Of a stretch of 64,000 nt of DNA, positions 13,646 through 27,875 are shown in pieces (the first letter of the stretch is position 1; the number at the start of each line of letters is the position of its first letter). Both the position numbers and the translations under genes were made by a program. Source of the DNA: Phalacrocorax aristotelis (taxonomy: Eukaryota; Chordata; Aves; Suliformes; Phalacrocoracidae). Below the pieces are notes generated by a model, which worked only from the letters and a program-made list of their open reading frames with translations, had not been told where the DNA came from and made no database searches. The DNA lies in contig NC_134288.1 of NCBI RefSeq assembly GCF_949628215.1, forward strand, positions 5,518,001 to 5,582,000, in the 5' to 3' direction.

Positions 13646-15401
13646 GGAGAATTATTAAAAGGTGGCGTTCTCATCTCTATTTCTATCTTCACACAATCCA
13701 CTGAATCCACATGCATCTAAACACGTGAGCAGCTTTGTCCATCCAGCAATCACGAAACCCAGTCTGTCGTTCAAGTTCCACCTATCAGCACAACACCAGG
13801 ATGCCAAAAACCACAGACCAGTTAGCATGGGGTGGCAAAACGCACAGACCAGTGGCACTGGCTACAGACAGGAGCTCCTGGATTCTTGTTCTTACCCATT
13901 ACCCTGTCCTCGGCACAGAAGCTGCCCTGGGCTTTCTCCGGCTGCCGCGAGGCAAAGCCTGCGCACGGGATTCCTGCAAAGTGGCTGGCACGGGCTCGCT
14001 GCCCTGCAGTGACTTGGCTGTCACAACCCTACAGCACACACTGCCAGGGATCTTACTGAGGCTAGAATGAGTCAGTACCTCCCAGTTACTGAACGCATCC
14101 CCAAAGCATGCTACCGTTACGTCAGACGAGACACCCTTACTTTATTTCCATCACCACTGTGACTTTAGGCAAGATATTCAATCTCTACACACCTCAGCTG
14201 CTCATCTTAGGGACAAAGGGGGTGAGGGACCACATGGCTTCAGAGGAAAGACTGCTAGTGTGTTTGAATCCTTTATTAAAGGGCTGTGAACTTATTTTTT
14301 GTGTGATCGGTCATGAAGACAAAGGCTTTTTACAAAAGCAGAGTCACACATACTAAATATTTGTCCTACAACTTCTTTAATGTTGAACTTGGAGTAAATC
14401 AGGTTGACAGGACTCGTTTCCTCTTGTAGCCCGTTCTACCAGCTGTATCTACATCACAGCAGAGAATGAGTAATTGTAAGTTGTTCCTTAGATGTATGGG
14501 AACAGGCAGGAGGCTTTGAAGGAGTCACAAGAGTAACCTGCTGACCAGCACAAAGCAAGGAGGGGTTGGGAGATGTGCTGGAATCCAGCTATGCTTCACA
14601 CACGAGAGGTTTAGGGATGCAGGAAGACAGGAAGGACAGTCATAAGCTCCTTTCTTGGATTTCTCAGGTAAGATTTATTACACATAAGACTACATGCTTG
14701 GCTGTTACAGTGCCATGAAAAGCCTCCCCTTGGCTGAGATTTATAACCCGTTCTACAGCTAATAACGGGAGTGCCACCTGCAAGCCCAGGGCCACCGACC
14801 CCAGCCACCCCCACGTACCACAAGCTTTACAACACCGAGAGGAGGAGCACGAGGCAGCGGAGCTGCCTCAGCAATAGTTTTTTCTCAGCAGTGCTTTAGA
14901 GGCATGACACCACCACTGCTGGGTAAGCCAGTAGGTGTCTTAATGGGAACCAACGAGCGTGCCACAGTTAATGGTGCAAAAATTAATGTCAATTAATCAG
15001 AAAACCAGGATGGTTGGTGTACCATCGCCTTATTGTATAGGCATGTTTTAGGTCAATCCTAGCAAAGAGGCTTGGTTACACAAATACATACAGGGTGCAT
15101 TTCACCTGCTGTGAGTCCTGAACGAACAGATGCAAATTCGACTTGGTAGGAGTTAAGTGTTTTGGTCAAAGCTAGTGAGCAAATCTGGGGTTCCACCTGT
15201 AGCACCGCTTCAGACCTGACCACAGAGGTGTTCTGGCACCAGTACAGACACTGGAACTGCACTAACTTGTTTGGCAAAAACCGTAAGTTGTTACTGAATA
15301 TTTTGATTTCTATCACAGAAACCTTGTAATACTCAAGGTTCTTACACATGGGTAATTTTAAAGTAATTTACCATATTATTCCTGTGTCATTCCCCCTAAG
15401 A

Positions 15402-15417
15402 TTTTTTTTTTTTTTTT
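15402..15417. repeat. Poly-T tract
   Basis: Sixteen consecutive T residues within presumed intron. There is no flanking tRNA- or 7SL-like SINE body, so it looks like a simple tract. Confidence 0.9.
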
Positions 15418-17436
15418 ACATCTCAATTTTTCCCTGAGATCTTTCAAAGATTTCCTTTCTTGCTTCTACACACAAGGTCAAATCAGACTAGGAAAAATGA
15501 GATGTCAGACAGAAACATGAAAATGTGAGCTCTGGCTAGAAATAAAATCACCATGAGTACATTCCCTCAAAACCGCATTTTTGAGATTCAATTTCAGTTT
15601 TGATTATTGCAACAGGGAGATGTTCTGAAACTTGGTGCAACTTCATCTAATGAGTATTTTCATCAGCTTAGAAGTCTTAAGTCTTTTAATGTCACTTAAG
15701 CACACAAACAGTACCATGTCTGTCAAGCAAAATAGTTCAGTTTTCAGTTGTTTCCCTTAGTATGTGCTTTGCGCAATATTTGTATACAAGCAGTTCTCAC
15801 CTTCACAGAGGTCTACAAACCACTGAGCAGCCCTTAAACCCCACAAGCCGCCAGGGCAGCGTTACCACCGAATCACAAGGAAACACGCAGTCTGCATCCA
15901 GCCCCCCCCCAGCCACGCACGCACTCCCCAGGTCCCACCTTCACAGCTGGCTGCACTGATATCCCAATTACAGAGTTAATATTAAAAAAGCAGGGGGGGA
16001 GCTTTAATAAGTTTCATTTCATAATCAAGGCAGTCAAAGCACAGTTTTAAAGAGCATATTATAGCCTTCTTGCCTCTGGAAATTTACCCTGTTTCCACCT
16101 CTCCTGCCCCAAGCATTGCCCTACCTCTACGCCGTGCCTTCAGGAGGAAGAGGAGCAGTGCTCACCCCGTACAGCCGTACCCCACGACCACGCTCCGTAC
16201 CTGCCGAGGCTGCCAAGCCGGGCGCAGCTGGCTGGCTGGGCAGGCGCCAACACCACCCAGGGCTTGGGGATCCCGCTTCTGGCGACCCCAGAGCCACGTG
16301 TGCCACGCTTGTCCATGTCCAGACGGGGAGGAGAGCGGCAGTCAGTGCATCCGTGCCCCTCCGCTACCGAGCTGAAGAGCAGCTGCTGAGCCTCGCCAGT
16401 GATAATGAAGAGCCGTTCCTTGTCACCCACGAAGTGCGGATTGGGTGTCTGTGAGCATCCTCTCCTCCCTCCCCACATCCACCCGCTGGGCGGAACGAGC
16501 AGAAGTCACAGTAAATCCACTTGCACCTTCAAGGCAGCGGTGCCCGAGGCTGAGCCGCCCATGCCTGGGACGCGGCTGAAGGACACAGCCCAAGCCAGCA
16601 TCCAGCCCTTGGAGTAACCAGAAAATAGCAAGGAGTTATCTCCAAGCCTGGGCTGAAGGTGAGGCTTGATAAACATTAATTCAAGCCTCAGCCGCGTGAA
16701 AAAGTAACTCCCACAAGCAGCACTGGGAAGGAGGAGTCAAACAGCATATTTGCTCCTCAAAATTGTATTTCTCTGAAGTAAGAGAACATCAAGGAAAGCA
16801 CGAAGTATCTGCCTGGGGATGCAGGGGGATCAGCAAAAAACTGAGCACTTATTAAAAAAGCAAATTCAGCATTTCCTGCCATAGTTGAGCAGTGAGTAAA
16901 TCCCAGCTGTATGTAAGACGCTGGTGTTGAAAGAGCAGTGTAAACCTGTAACACCCACAGAGAATATTTTGCAAGATCCAGATCCTTCTTTAAAATCTCA
17001 TCAACAAGCAACACAGGAGCGAGTGAAGGGTTAAAGTGATCAAATTTCCACCTCCCTGCTGTCCTAAGAGGTTTTGTTCTTTGCTTGTTATTCTCTCCAC
17101 CAAACCTCCTTTCAGTGTTCCTGTAACTTCCCTTTCCTCTAACACTTACTATTCATAATCCTGAAGTTAAAGGGACAAACAAGTAATTTATTTAAAGTTT
17201 CCATAATGAAGACATGCAAAGCTTCTCCAGCACAGGTAATAACCCCGGTCCTTGTTTCCAATATTCCCAGTAAGACTGGATCTATGGCTCAGCCTGCTTT
17301 GCCTGCAATGGCTTAAAGAGCAGCAGCAGCTATTTTAGAGACAATCCGTCAGAAAAGCACGCAGAGGCCATCTCAGTTTTGTTTCTTACCCACTAATACA
17401 GCTATTTTTCCAGCCACTGCTTTAGCCCAGCTGCTT

Positions 17437-17452
17437 CCCCCCCCCCCCCCCC
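17437..17452. repeat. Poly-C tract (G16 on the minus strand)
   Basis: Sixteen consecutive C residues. On the minus strand, the sense strand of the presumed ARHGAP40 transcript, this is a G16 run that could form a G-quadruplex in RNA. Confidence 0.9.
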
Positions 17453-20400
17453 TTGCAAACATGCAGCCGACTTGTTGCAGAAGGAACGCTGCCCAACCTC
17501 CCACCACCATTCCCCTTCGCTCCCTCTGTAGAGCAGGTTTAGCCCAGACTCTGTCCCAAGCCTACCTGCAGGCAAAGCCCTGGCTGCATCCGAGAGGGAT
17601 CCCAGATTAACACCCTCTGTGCTACATTAAATGGCATCAATTTTCCATGGTTTAGGCACAACCCAGCCTGCAACCATCAGCTATACCCCAGCACAGCTTC
17701 AGTCCCCCAGCGAGACGGAGGGAGGGTAATTTGATCTGGGACTCTTAAAACTCCCCATACTAAGTATGCAAAAGTATTAATGGGATTCCCCTCCCTTCCT
17801 ACTAACTCCAAGTCTTGCAAAATTTTGTCTCACTACAAGTGGTCCTAAAAAGAATCAAGGGATCAAATTCAAAACTCAGGTTATCCATACAGCTTCTCCT
17901 CCATCAGCTCCGAACCAAGATAAACCACAGAACATACCAGTCTGGCAGAACCCCGGCTTGTGAAATTCAGTTATAACAAAAGCCCATCCATGAGCCACAG
18001 CTTTCACAACAGCACTGAATTATACGTAGGCAGCATATTATTAAAAAAATGCATGCAATACCAAAGAGCTTACCAACGTGCAAAAAGTAAATCAAAATAG
18101 TTCTGATGCTTTTATGCAGGTACGCGGGCAACGGTTGTTTCAAAGTTACATCGGGCAGAAACCTGGGCCATCACGTGTGACCACACAAACTGCCCAGGGT
18201 TTCAGACATGGGAGGGGAGAGCAAGAGGGGATGACAACAACAACACCTGTGAGAGGACATGTGGCTACTCAAAGTTTTGCTGTTTTCACAAACTCAGGAA
18301 AGCTTTTTCTCCCCCTGGAGAGGACCCACCGTTTCCAAAAGGCTTCCCACCGAGCACACCATGCCCTGAAACAAGTGGTTGGCTTTCAGGCCACTCTTCC
18401 TCCTGTACCAAAAGCACATCTAAGCTGCCAGTAACACAAACAGATAGGCACAACAGCCCACAACTACATTTCTTTTATCTCTCAGCTATGTTCCTTCTCG
18501 CTACATTTGTTTTAATAACTTCAGCCAACTGCTTGCCCTTTTTGACTGGCAGATTTTCAGACAGCCAGGCTGCCAGTCACTCGTATGAGTGAGCTTCTTC
18601 ATCGCAGGTTTCTAACGCAGCAGTAGTAATTCAGCTGGGCTTGTTGCACAACTGAGGCGAATTTTAAGTATCTAGAATGAAAACAGAATTCTTTAATAGT
18701 ACATTCAGCTTTGGTTACTCATTTAAAGCAGTACACAAGCATTACTGAAAGTTTATCTGTGGATAATAACAGCTGCACTACCATCTACAGCCGTTCAGAC
18801 ATTCAGTCCTGTCTGGACTTAGGTTATTCATGGCATTTGGGAGGAATAATCAACAAGTTTATTTCCTAGCTTGTGAGAAAAGAGGTGGAGGAATAGGACA
18901 CGAGGCCAGCTGAGTCCGCATTTTTGGACAGAGTGAATCAGGATAAATATTCCAACTCTAGTTTCAAGCTCTCCAGCATGTTTCATGCACTAGGACAGTC
19001 TTCTTGGCGTCATTATAGATGAGCCAAGCTCACTAGGACGAGATCATCTGGGCCATAGGAACTGAATCTTACTCAAATATGGAGACAAAGAGACATGCCA
19101 ATGCTTTCAGCAGCCAACTAGTTCAAATGAATCACTGGTACAGACCCAGCGCTGTTATCATCACAGCTTTAGTGCACGAGTTATTTCTGAAGCTGTCTAC
19201 ACATCCTGCCAAACTGACACGGCTTGGCTCACTCAGTAAATCTGATATTTTTTCAGGACCAAAAAGGAAGGAAAAAACCATCCAGCATGCTTTTGGATAA
19301 ATGGGAATTTCAGCTGGGCAAAGCACATGCAGGTTGGAGACCTAAAGACTACAGGAATCCTCTGCCAGACCTCAGGGACCGCGCCAGCCTGGGAGACCTG
19401 CCTCTGAACACGGCTTGACAGAGCTCAGCATCAGTGCCTTCAGGTCGGCTTGAACACAACATTCGTGAGCTGCATCGTAAGATCTTATGGCGGCATTGCA
19501 TTCTGCAAGCACTCACAGAGTAATTTGTTACCATGAAAATCAAATGCAAGTGAAAGACATTGCAATGTGGCGTAGAAAAACCTGAACAAAGCTGAAATCC
19601 CTAACACGCAATTCTCTTTTCTCCAGCAGGTTTATTTTTACAAGGTACATAATATTACAAAAGCCTGAAAATAATTTATCCCCCCTCCACCCTGTCACAT
19701 ATCAAGAAAACCCTCAAGCAGTGTTACCTATTTATCACGTGGGCCCATTAAGATTAAGAGATTATTACAGTTTCTGGAGTCACCGAGGCGGTGAGATTAT
19801 CCAAGCCCCAGCTTGTTCCCAGTCTGCCAGGGAGGCAGCACCCAGGCTGTGGCCTGGGGCAAGGCGCGAAGTCGCAATCACGTCTGGGTAACAGGCACCG
19901 GCTCCCAGCAGCCAGCCCCGCAACACCGGCTGGCTCTGCTCTGCCCTGAGCTGGGAGATCAGACAAGCATCTTGGCCCAACAGCTGTCAAGAAACAGCCA
20001 CAGCAACACTCAAACCCTACAAAGTGCTTCCGCTCATGACTTTTCTTCATGAGGCAAAGCTTAATTTGTCATCCTACTGGGAGAGATACAGGCATACCCA
20101 TGGGAGCTGGGGTATCAACCCAGTGCAAACAGGGAGGTAAAGCATCACCTTCCCCAGCTGCCCAGCATCATCTCCTCGACCCTCCCTGCCCTACCCGCAC
20201 TTAGGGTGCCTCAGACCCAACCACGAACGATCAGACCCCGCTTACTGTAAAACCAAACCTGCCTGTAGCCACAAGCTCTGCGTCAGAGCACATAATCTGC
20301 TTTACCGCACGCAGGAGTTGTAACAGAGGATTAGGACTTCAGGCAGTGGACAAACAGCAACAACAGATGCTTCCTAAACTGAGATTGTTTGTATGCAGAT

Positions 20401-21151
20401 GGCTATTAATCTCACATCTAAGAAAAAAGAAAAAACATTGGGCAAAGGAGGAACCCCTGGTTATCTGGTGGGATGCGATACTGTAGTAGAGCGGGACTAG
20501 CAGGGTGGCGAAGCCAGAGCCACTTCATCACATTACCATCAGGAACAGCAGCTCTGAGCAGAAATCTCCACCAGACATGGATCAGTGGTTGGGTACATGA
20601 CTGCCTCCAGCTGCCCACCCCGTTTGGTAATATCATGGCTTGGGGAAGTGAAGGAAGAGGGGGAAAAAAAACAATCATACACTCTTCAGGCAGAGATGTC
20701 TATTTAGACAAGTGAACTCTGAAGTGCCTTAAACCTAATTACTACTGTAATGTAATTTAAACCACCCAAAACATTTCCACTGCTCAAGGAAAAGCTGTAA
20801 CAATAGGAGGAAGTGCTAAGACACAGCAGCTATTCTTAAAACACAAAAACACTTATTCTGATGAATAACCAAGACTTACTTACTAATTTAAATTGAATAA
20901 GTTTACGCCTCCTGGGCATTTTCAGACTGTATAAAATTAGAAGTCTTAGCGGGTTTCTGAGGATGACCTTGTTTCCCTCCCTATTCAAACACGTGTCTGA
21001 CACCTACTGGGTGCTGTGCCTCGCAAAAACCATATATTTCTTGCTGGACACTCAGGGCAGAAAGAAGTGACAGGCACCAGATTAATGACCACCAAGCTGC
21101 TTGTTCACTTCCTTTAAACACAGGGACCTATTATCACTGCAACCAGCTGAC

Positions 21152-21194
21152 AAAGTGCTACACATCATTTCTAAAGTGCTACACATCATTTCTA
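21152..21194. repeat. 21-base tandem duplication
   Basis: AAAGTGCTACACATCATTTCT occurs twice head to tail from 21152 and 21173. The copies are identical except at the downstream edge, so it is a recent local duplication. Confidence 0.9.
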
Positions 21195-24100
21195 AGGTGT
21201 GACAGAAGAGAGGCAGATGGGACAAAGGACCAGCAGTCAGTTCCCTCTCAGGCTGTAATGAGTAACCACTGCCTCATGCCAGCACAGCTGTCTCCGTCGA
21301 GCTCACACAGGACCAGAGTCCATGCTGCAGAACTCACCCCCAGCACCACCTTCATGAAACACTTTTCACCTCCTTAATTTTCATAGAAAAAGAATATACA
21401 GGAGATCAGATTCCCAAGCTCACATCCTAGCCCACTTCACAAACCTTGTTTTGATTTTTGCAAGTTGAATTTTCTGTTCCCTTCTGGGAAATGGATGGGG
21501 CAACAGAGCTACAAAGTGACAGAGTGTCAGAAATGGACTGTCTTACTCTGCTGCCCCAGTTCTCAACCCAAAGATGTGATGGGTTAGGTTGTAATTTTGT
21601 TGTTTCCTGCACCACAAGCACAAGCAGCGGGACGGGCGCCATGGGCTGAACTCACCATGAGTCAGTGTGTTTTCTGGCATCCCATAGGAGTTACTGCCCG
21701 AAGAATGCCAAACATCCACTCTTGAAAGAACAGAAGTCATGCACGTGGCATGGCCCCAAGATCACAGTAGAAGCAAAGGGTTCAGAGCTACCAAGGTTAC
21801 GAGGCAGCTAAACAATAGCTACTGATAGCTTGACTCAGATAAGCTAGAGTTTTAGTAAGGACGGTAAGACAAGAGGAGGAGAAAAGTAGGAGTGACTTGA
21901 TCATAGCTACACAAATAAGCTCTTTATTAAGATTAAAAGTGAAACACCTAAAGACCAGAGTATGGACTAAGTACAAATGCAGTTTTCAAAGCAAAGTCTT
22001 GTTTAGGGTTTTTTGGATAGATTTTAGTATCTTACGGTTTTGAAAATCTCCCCGGAAGTTTTTTTGTATTGGGTCAGACTGGCTGAAACTACTTCAGAGA
22101 TTAGGCTGGAACCCCTTCTGTGTTACTGAAGCTTATCTTGTTGAACAATTATAATAAAAACTAAATCCACTTATCTAAATACTCCAAATTCAAGATCCAG
22201 AGAAAAATACTTACCAGACAGGTCACCAGACACTGTCCCTACAGACGTGGATAGAGGGTGTTTGCTTGGGAATGAAATGCCACTGTGCTCATTTGTGGGT
22301 AGGACATCCATCAGCCTCTGAGTGGGGGAACAGAATGATACCCCCCTCTAAAGGGAGTAGCTTTTTCACAGATCCTGATTGCTCAATTATTTCCAAAATA
22401 AAAAGAAAATTTAATACAGCCTAGTAGCAGAAGTTCTTGTTTAGCAGTCAGGCAATAGTAAGTGCCAATTATTCCACTCATAAACAACAGTTGTGCCCGT
22501 ACTCAAAAGTGCCATCATTTATCCTAACAGGCTTCTGTTCTACTTTGTCATCGCTTTACCAGTAAAAGGTCCATCAGGAGGAATCCAAATTTCTCTGTGT
22601 GGAGAGATTACAAGTGGCCCATAATTTATATTTATGGGCATTCTCCTCGTTTGTCCTCTAGAAGAGAGCCGGGGCAGGAACAGAACTGGGATGCTGCTTT
22701 AAAAGCTCAGAAGTTAAAAAAATAAGTCAGCTATCACTATTTTTGCTATGCCGGCACCCTGCTCTGAAGTCACCACACGGAGCTTGTTTGTACTAGTTTC
22801 ATCTATAAACGACGCAACAGCTGGAACAAAACTGGTTGAGATGCTGAACCCGATTGCACAATACAGCTCATGGCCCTTACAGAGCTATTAGTAGTCAAGA
22901 GTTTGTTAACTCATTAGGAGAGGGCTTGTTTTTCCAAAATATACATGACAAAGTTTAATTACAATGAGTCTTCATGAAAACCAGAATTAGAAGATTGCAG
23001 GCATGATCTACGACTTAGGGGCCAATGAGGAGAATGGAAGAGACATCTCCAAACTCTAGCGCAGGGTTTAAAGGAGGAAGAACACAGGTCAGATGAGGTT
23101 AGTGGTGCAAGATCATCTCAAAGGTTGGTCAGAGACTAGAGTAGTGCCTATAAATCCCCACAAGCTGTTTGCTTCTGTATAAGAATCCACTGCTCTAACT
23201 GCAGGGCCAAAGAGGAGACCAGGCATACAAAGTCTCAGGTATCAATGGCAAGTGATGTTGCAAGACACATTTTTGTTCTTCAGTTTACGCCCGGTGTGCA
23301 AGTTGAAAGTGACACAGTGCTATCGCAAAGGCAAAAAGAAGATATCACAAGATCATCAACTCAATAAGCACTGTTGAATTCAACAAGCTGAAGAAGCACA
23401 AGTTCAGTTCAGACTGGCAGACGAGCTGAAAACTTCAAAAGTTTCATAAAAGTAAATCTAAGGACATGGACACGAGCAGATGAACTACAGCAACTATGTT
23501 TTACCTCACAGCTCTACTAAGCCTGATGAACTCTCATAACCAAACTGCTATTCAGGATGGTATGTTTTAACCAGGCTGGTCTAAGCAGCCACTGTTGTAC
23601 AACGGACATTTTCTGACACTGGCATCACTGGGCTGCGGCTGCTGACTCAACTCCTGCTCACGCTTTGGCCCAAGACACAGCTCACGCTGATATAGCTCAG
23701 GCTGATCTATGCTGGGAGCAGCAACACGGGGCTAAAGCAAGAGCCACACGTACACCAGATACAAAGGAGAGGAGGAGACAAGACCTGCTGTCCTTGCAGC
23801 TGTACGAAAGCAAATGTTGGGCCGTTTCTGATAAGACTGAAACTCTTCCAAATTACTCTGGAACAACCCATGGGAATGGTAGAAACTGAACTTCCATGAT
23901 GGAAGCTGTAAGTCCATCACCTCACACAAAAACTTTCAAAACATCAGCATCCAACGCTGCTGAGGCTCCCAGCTTTCCACTGTGATACTTGCACCATGAC
24001 AGGGCAGGAAGGATGAGCATTCTCACCATCAGCTGGGAAACCAGCTTCCTCATAAGCACATGAGTTAGTGGATTTGTGAATTAATGAAGTAAAGAACTAG

Positions 24101-27100
24101 AGAATTAACAAGGTACACCAGCCCACTGAAAGGGCATTGAGCCCTTGTTCGATTTTTACCTAATGAGCTCATCTAATAAAGTAGGATTCACAGGGTACAT
24201 CCTCCTGAACCTTTGACAGGCCTAAATGAACCCTGACACTTGACTTGGTACTACTGTCAGAAAAAGTACTCATATAGGGTTAAATGATATTCATAGAGCC
24301 CCAGCAAGCAACCAAGCAGCAACTTCTTGACCTTTATAAAGACTAGTTTTTCTTTGCCATCTGCTTTGTTGACAGTGAGATAATGGTAACCACTACAAAA
24401 CTGCACAAACCTCACTAGCGGAGTTCACAGGAAAGCCTTAAAGAAGCAATTCCTTGGTCCCACTTAAAGATTTACCCCCCGGGCTAGATTTTCCTCCAAC
24501 TAATATATCATTGCAGCTAGAATAAGCTTTGCAAAGTCATTCTCCAAAAAAAGCTTATTAAATACCAGCATGCATTGTGGAAAAAAGACTTGAATTCTCC
24601 CAACTGACCTGGCAGCTCTGTGCTTGCTCCAAACTCTTCCCAGTCTGCAAACATCCTGCAGCCTGACGCCTACTTTACGCTGGCCGAGAGAACGTAGGAA
24701 GCACAAAGTGAATGAACTCTGAAACTCTTGGATTAGGGATATCGTTAGAAGGACTGCTCCCAGGAGGTATCCTTCCTCTCCCACTAGTCAAAGGAAATAT
24801 TGCCATCTAAATACAGCTGTTACCTTTATCTACTTTTACCCTTCTTATGCACAAGCTGGAATGAGTCCAGGATTCTTGAATATTTGACCAAAACAACCGT
24901 ATCCCAGATCAGCTGCAGGGATGTATATATTGCAGCCTCATGTCTACCTTCCGCTATGAGGCATGCGAGGATTTCCTTCCACTGTGTTAGCCTTGCTGTT
25001 TTCAAACATTAACATTGTCTGAGCTTTACCTTGACCGAGAAAAACAACTTTCATCTGGCAACAAATAATTACAGCTTTGCTAAAGAGGATATCCTTCCAG
25101 TTGCATTATATATTGGCCACCTGCTATGGACCTTGCAAGAGTTACAGGCTCCTGTTCACTCAAGAGCTTATACAGTCCTGTTTTTCCTCTAGAATTCAAA
25201 CAGCACCCTCAAGACAAGAATCACCACTTTCATTTCCAAATCTCGGTCACTTGATTAGAGCTGTCAGAAGTATGACCAAGGAGGAGAAAAGGAGGTTCAA
25301 GCACTGGCAGCATGCTCAATTGCAGATGTAGAGAGACACGATGAAATCTGAGCTCCCGGGACTCCAACTATTAACATGGCAGCATCAGTGAAAAAGTTTT
25401 AAGTTGACAGCATTTGAATGCTAACCATGCACAAGCTTCAGAGCTGCTGTGCAGAAGTCCTCTTCCTGCCCCAAAGTAGCCGTGCTACAAGACAGCCCCT
25501 GCCAGGCAGACCTTGTGTGTTCGCTCTCCATGTCCGCCACAGGCTACCCCCAGTGAAGGTTCACCAAGAACTGAAGATTAAGTCAAAAGACACCTGCCAT
25601 GCCACCTCCTCCGGGAAACAGGCACTTAAGTGACCTCAACTAATTCAGAAATCAATGGGAGCGAGCAGTACTCCGTGTTTGTGCCATTACACTGTTTCTT
25701 AGTTACAATGATGTCTCTCCCGTGCTTCATTAGACCACCCAGGCGGGGATAACTGAGAAGTATAAAATGATAACTCTTGCTCAGGAGCCTGCTGTCACTG
25801 CTTCATCAATGCACAGGCTGCCTGCTACGCTACCGCTGAACCGTAAGCACATAACGGTCGAGAAGGCTCTTGCCACTGCCCTCACCACCTTCTTCGCGGT
25901 CCCTTCCCAACGTACACATAACAGTAGCCTGTGTCGGTACCAACCTTCACTGCTATAAGAGTCCATCATCCTAGAAGGAACCTTGTACTGAAGTGCAAAA
26001 GAAGAGAAAGGGATAAGTACGTTGGTGCTGCAAAATCAACAAACAGGAACGCGCACACTACAAGTACGCTTGGGTCTCAGCCAAGCTGTTCACTGAAACA
26101 CAGATCTCAACTATGTGTTGCATTCAGTGTCATTTCCTATGCTCAGGTTCCACCATATGATGGGAGCATGCCTGTTCTCGTGGACATCTCACAGACCATA
26201 AGCCACAGTATTCAAGTAGCTTGGGACATTGCAAGTTACCATAGATGGAAAAAATTCATATTATATAAAAATTGTACAACTCTCAGACAACAGGTGAGTT
26301 AATAAAAGGCTTGCCAGACATTATGCAATAAGAATCAAGGGTCCCAAAACTTCTCTCTCTAAAAATTTAAAAGGACATGAAAGAAAGACCAGAACGTTGC
26401 TTATTTTAAAGGTCCCACAGTAGGGGTTGCCTTATTATTTTTATGTGTCACAACAGCAAAGTCTCCTTTGTACATGGCTAGCACAGACGATTTAGTGAGA
26501 AAGATCTTCATTTTTACAAGAGACCCAAATTTTGCAGACAGCTCGACAGTCCGTGAACTAGCAGCCCTGGGGCTGACGGAATAAGCTATGCAGATGGAAA
26601 CAATTATTTAGGAGGGGAAGGACTCCTGCATGCATGGAACAACATCTCACTAAAACTGAAGCCTCCCACCGACACATTCCAGACTCTTGGAGTAATCTAC
26701 TTTGGGGAATATGGTTTAAGCTACATCAGCTTTTATATTCCTTTCTCCAAACTTCTTTGCAATCACAAAACATACTCCCCTGCAAACTGACCTAACGGTC
26801 TCACCAAACAGCAACAAATAACTGGAAGAACTATAAATGCGTGAATCTAAAACCTAGTTAGAGACCTAGCTTTTCAACCAGACAGGTTTTTAGTACACAA
26901 CCCACCTGGAGGGACTTACCCACATGATTAACAAGGCTGTCATGAATGACTTCTACCTAAAGTCCACAGCATAAAATAATTAATAAATCATACAGGCCAT
27001 ATCTGATATGTAGAATATCAAATCGAAGTGCCTTATATAACTAAAAATCGTGTTTCTTAGAAAGGAACAGCATTACAGAAAGGAACAGCACTAATTTATT

Positions 27101-27654
27101 AGAAATATCTAATTAAGGGTAATCCTTTCAAGCCAGCTGCATAAAGAATATTTCATATAATATGTTGCAGGAGAAAAATAACTCCAGCAGGTTTCAATTA
27201 AGACTCACTGCCATATGGATTTTACATCTGCAGCAGGAAGGCTCGAACAGCATGTCACAACTAAGACATTTTTATGTCTCCAACTGAAAGCACTTGAATT
27301 GTTTGGAACAGAAGCATATGGGCCATAACATCCCCAATTAAGCAAACATTTTGCTGAACTAGGAGCCTAAAAGACATACAAAGCTAGAATATACTGTATT
27401 CTTGGTCATGTATTGTAGCTTCTAACTTTTAAAGGATTAAAAAAAGCTAAGAGCGTATGGCACGTGCGTTTGTAACCTCTAGTGCCCTCCTCGCCCAGCC
27501 AAAGCGGAAGACCCCAAAGTATGTGACACGGTGATTTTTAATGAGACTCTGAAGGAGTGGGGTGGGTCCTTTGCTCCGTGCAGACGGAGAAGGGCACTGT
27601 TCCCGCAGCAGTTTACACATGCCATCACAAACCCATGTGAAGGGCTCCTCACAT

Positions 27655-27875
27655 CACCACCTCATCCAACCTCCTGCTTAAAGCAGGGTCACAACAGAAG
27701 CCAGACCAGGACGGTGAGGGCTTTGACCAGTGGGTCTTGTAAAGGACTGAGGTGCCACAACCTCTGCGGGCCCCGTTTCGACACTCCCCTGTACTCACAA
27801 GAGTGAGTACAGTGAGTACAAGAGCGAGAAATATTTTTCCTTAAGACAAGCTGCACCCTCACCTGTTTCAGTTTA
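27655..27875 (-). mobile_element. Degenerate CR1 LINE fragment
   Basis: The phrases CATCCAACCTCCTGCTTAAA and GCCACAACCTCTGCGGGC, followed by an AATATTTTTCCTTAAGACAA block, match the complement of the CR1 3' region. They fall in the usual order but with many substitutions and small indels. The recognisable 3' tail is missing. It is an old minus-strand fragment and the boundaries are approximate. Confidence 0.6.
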
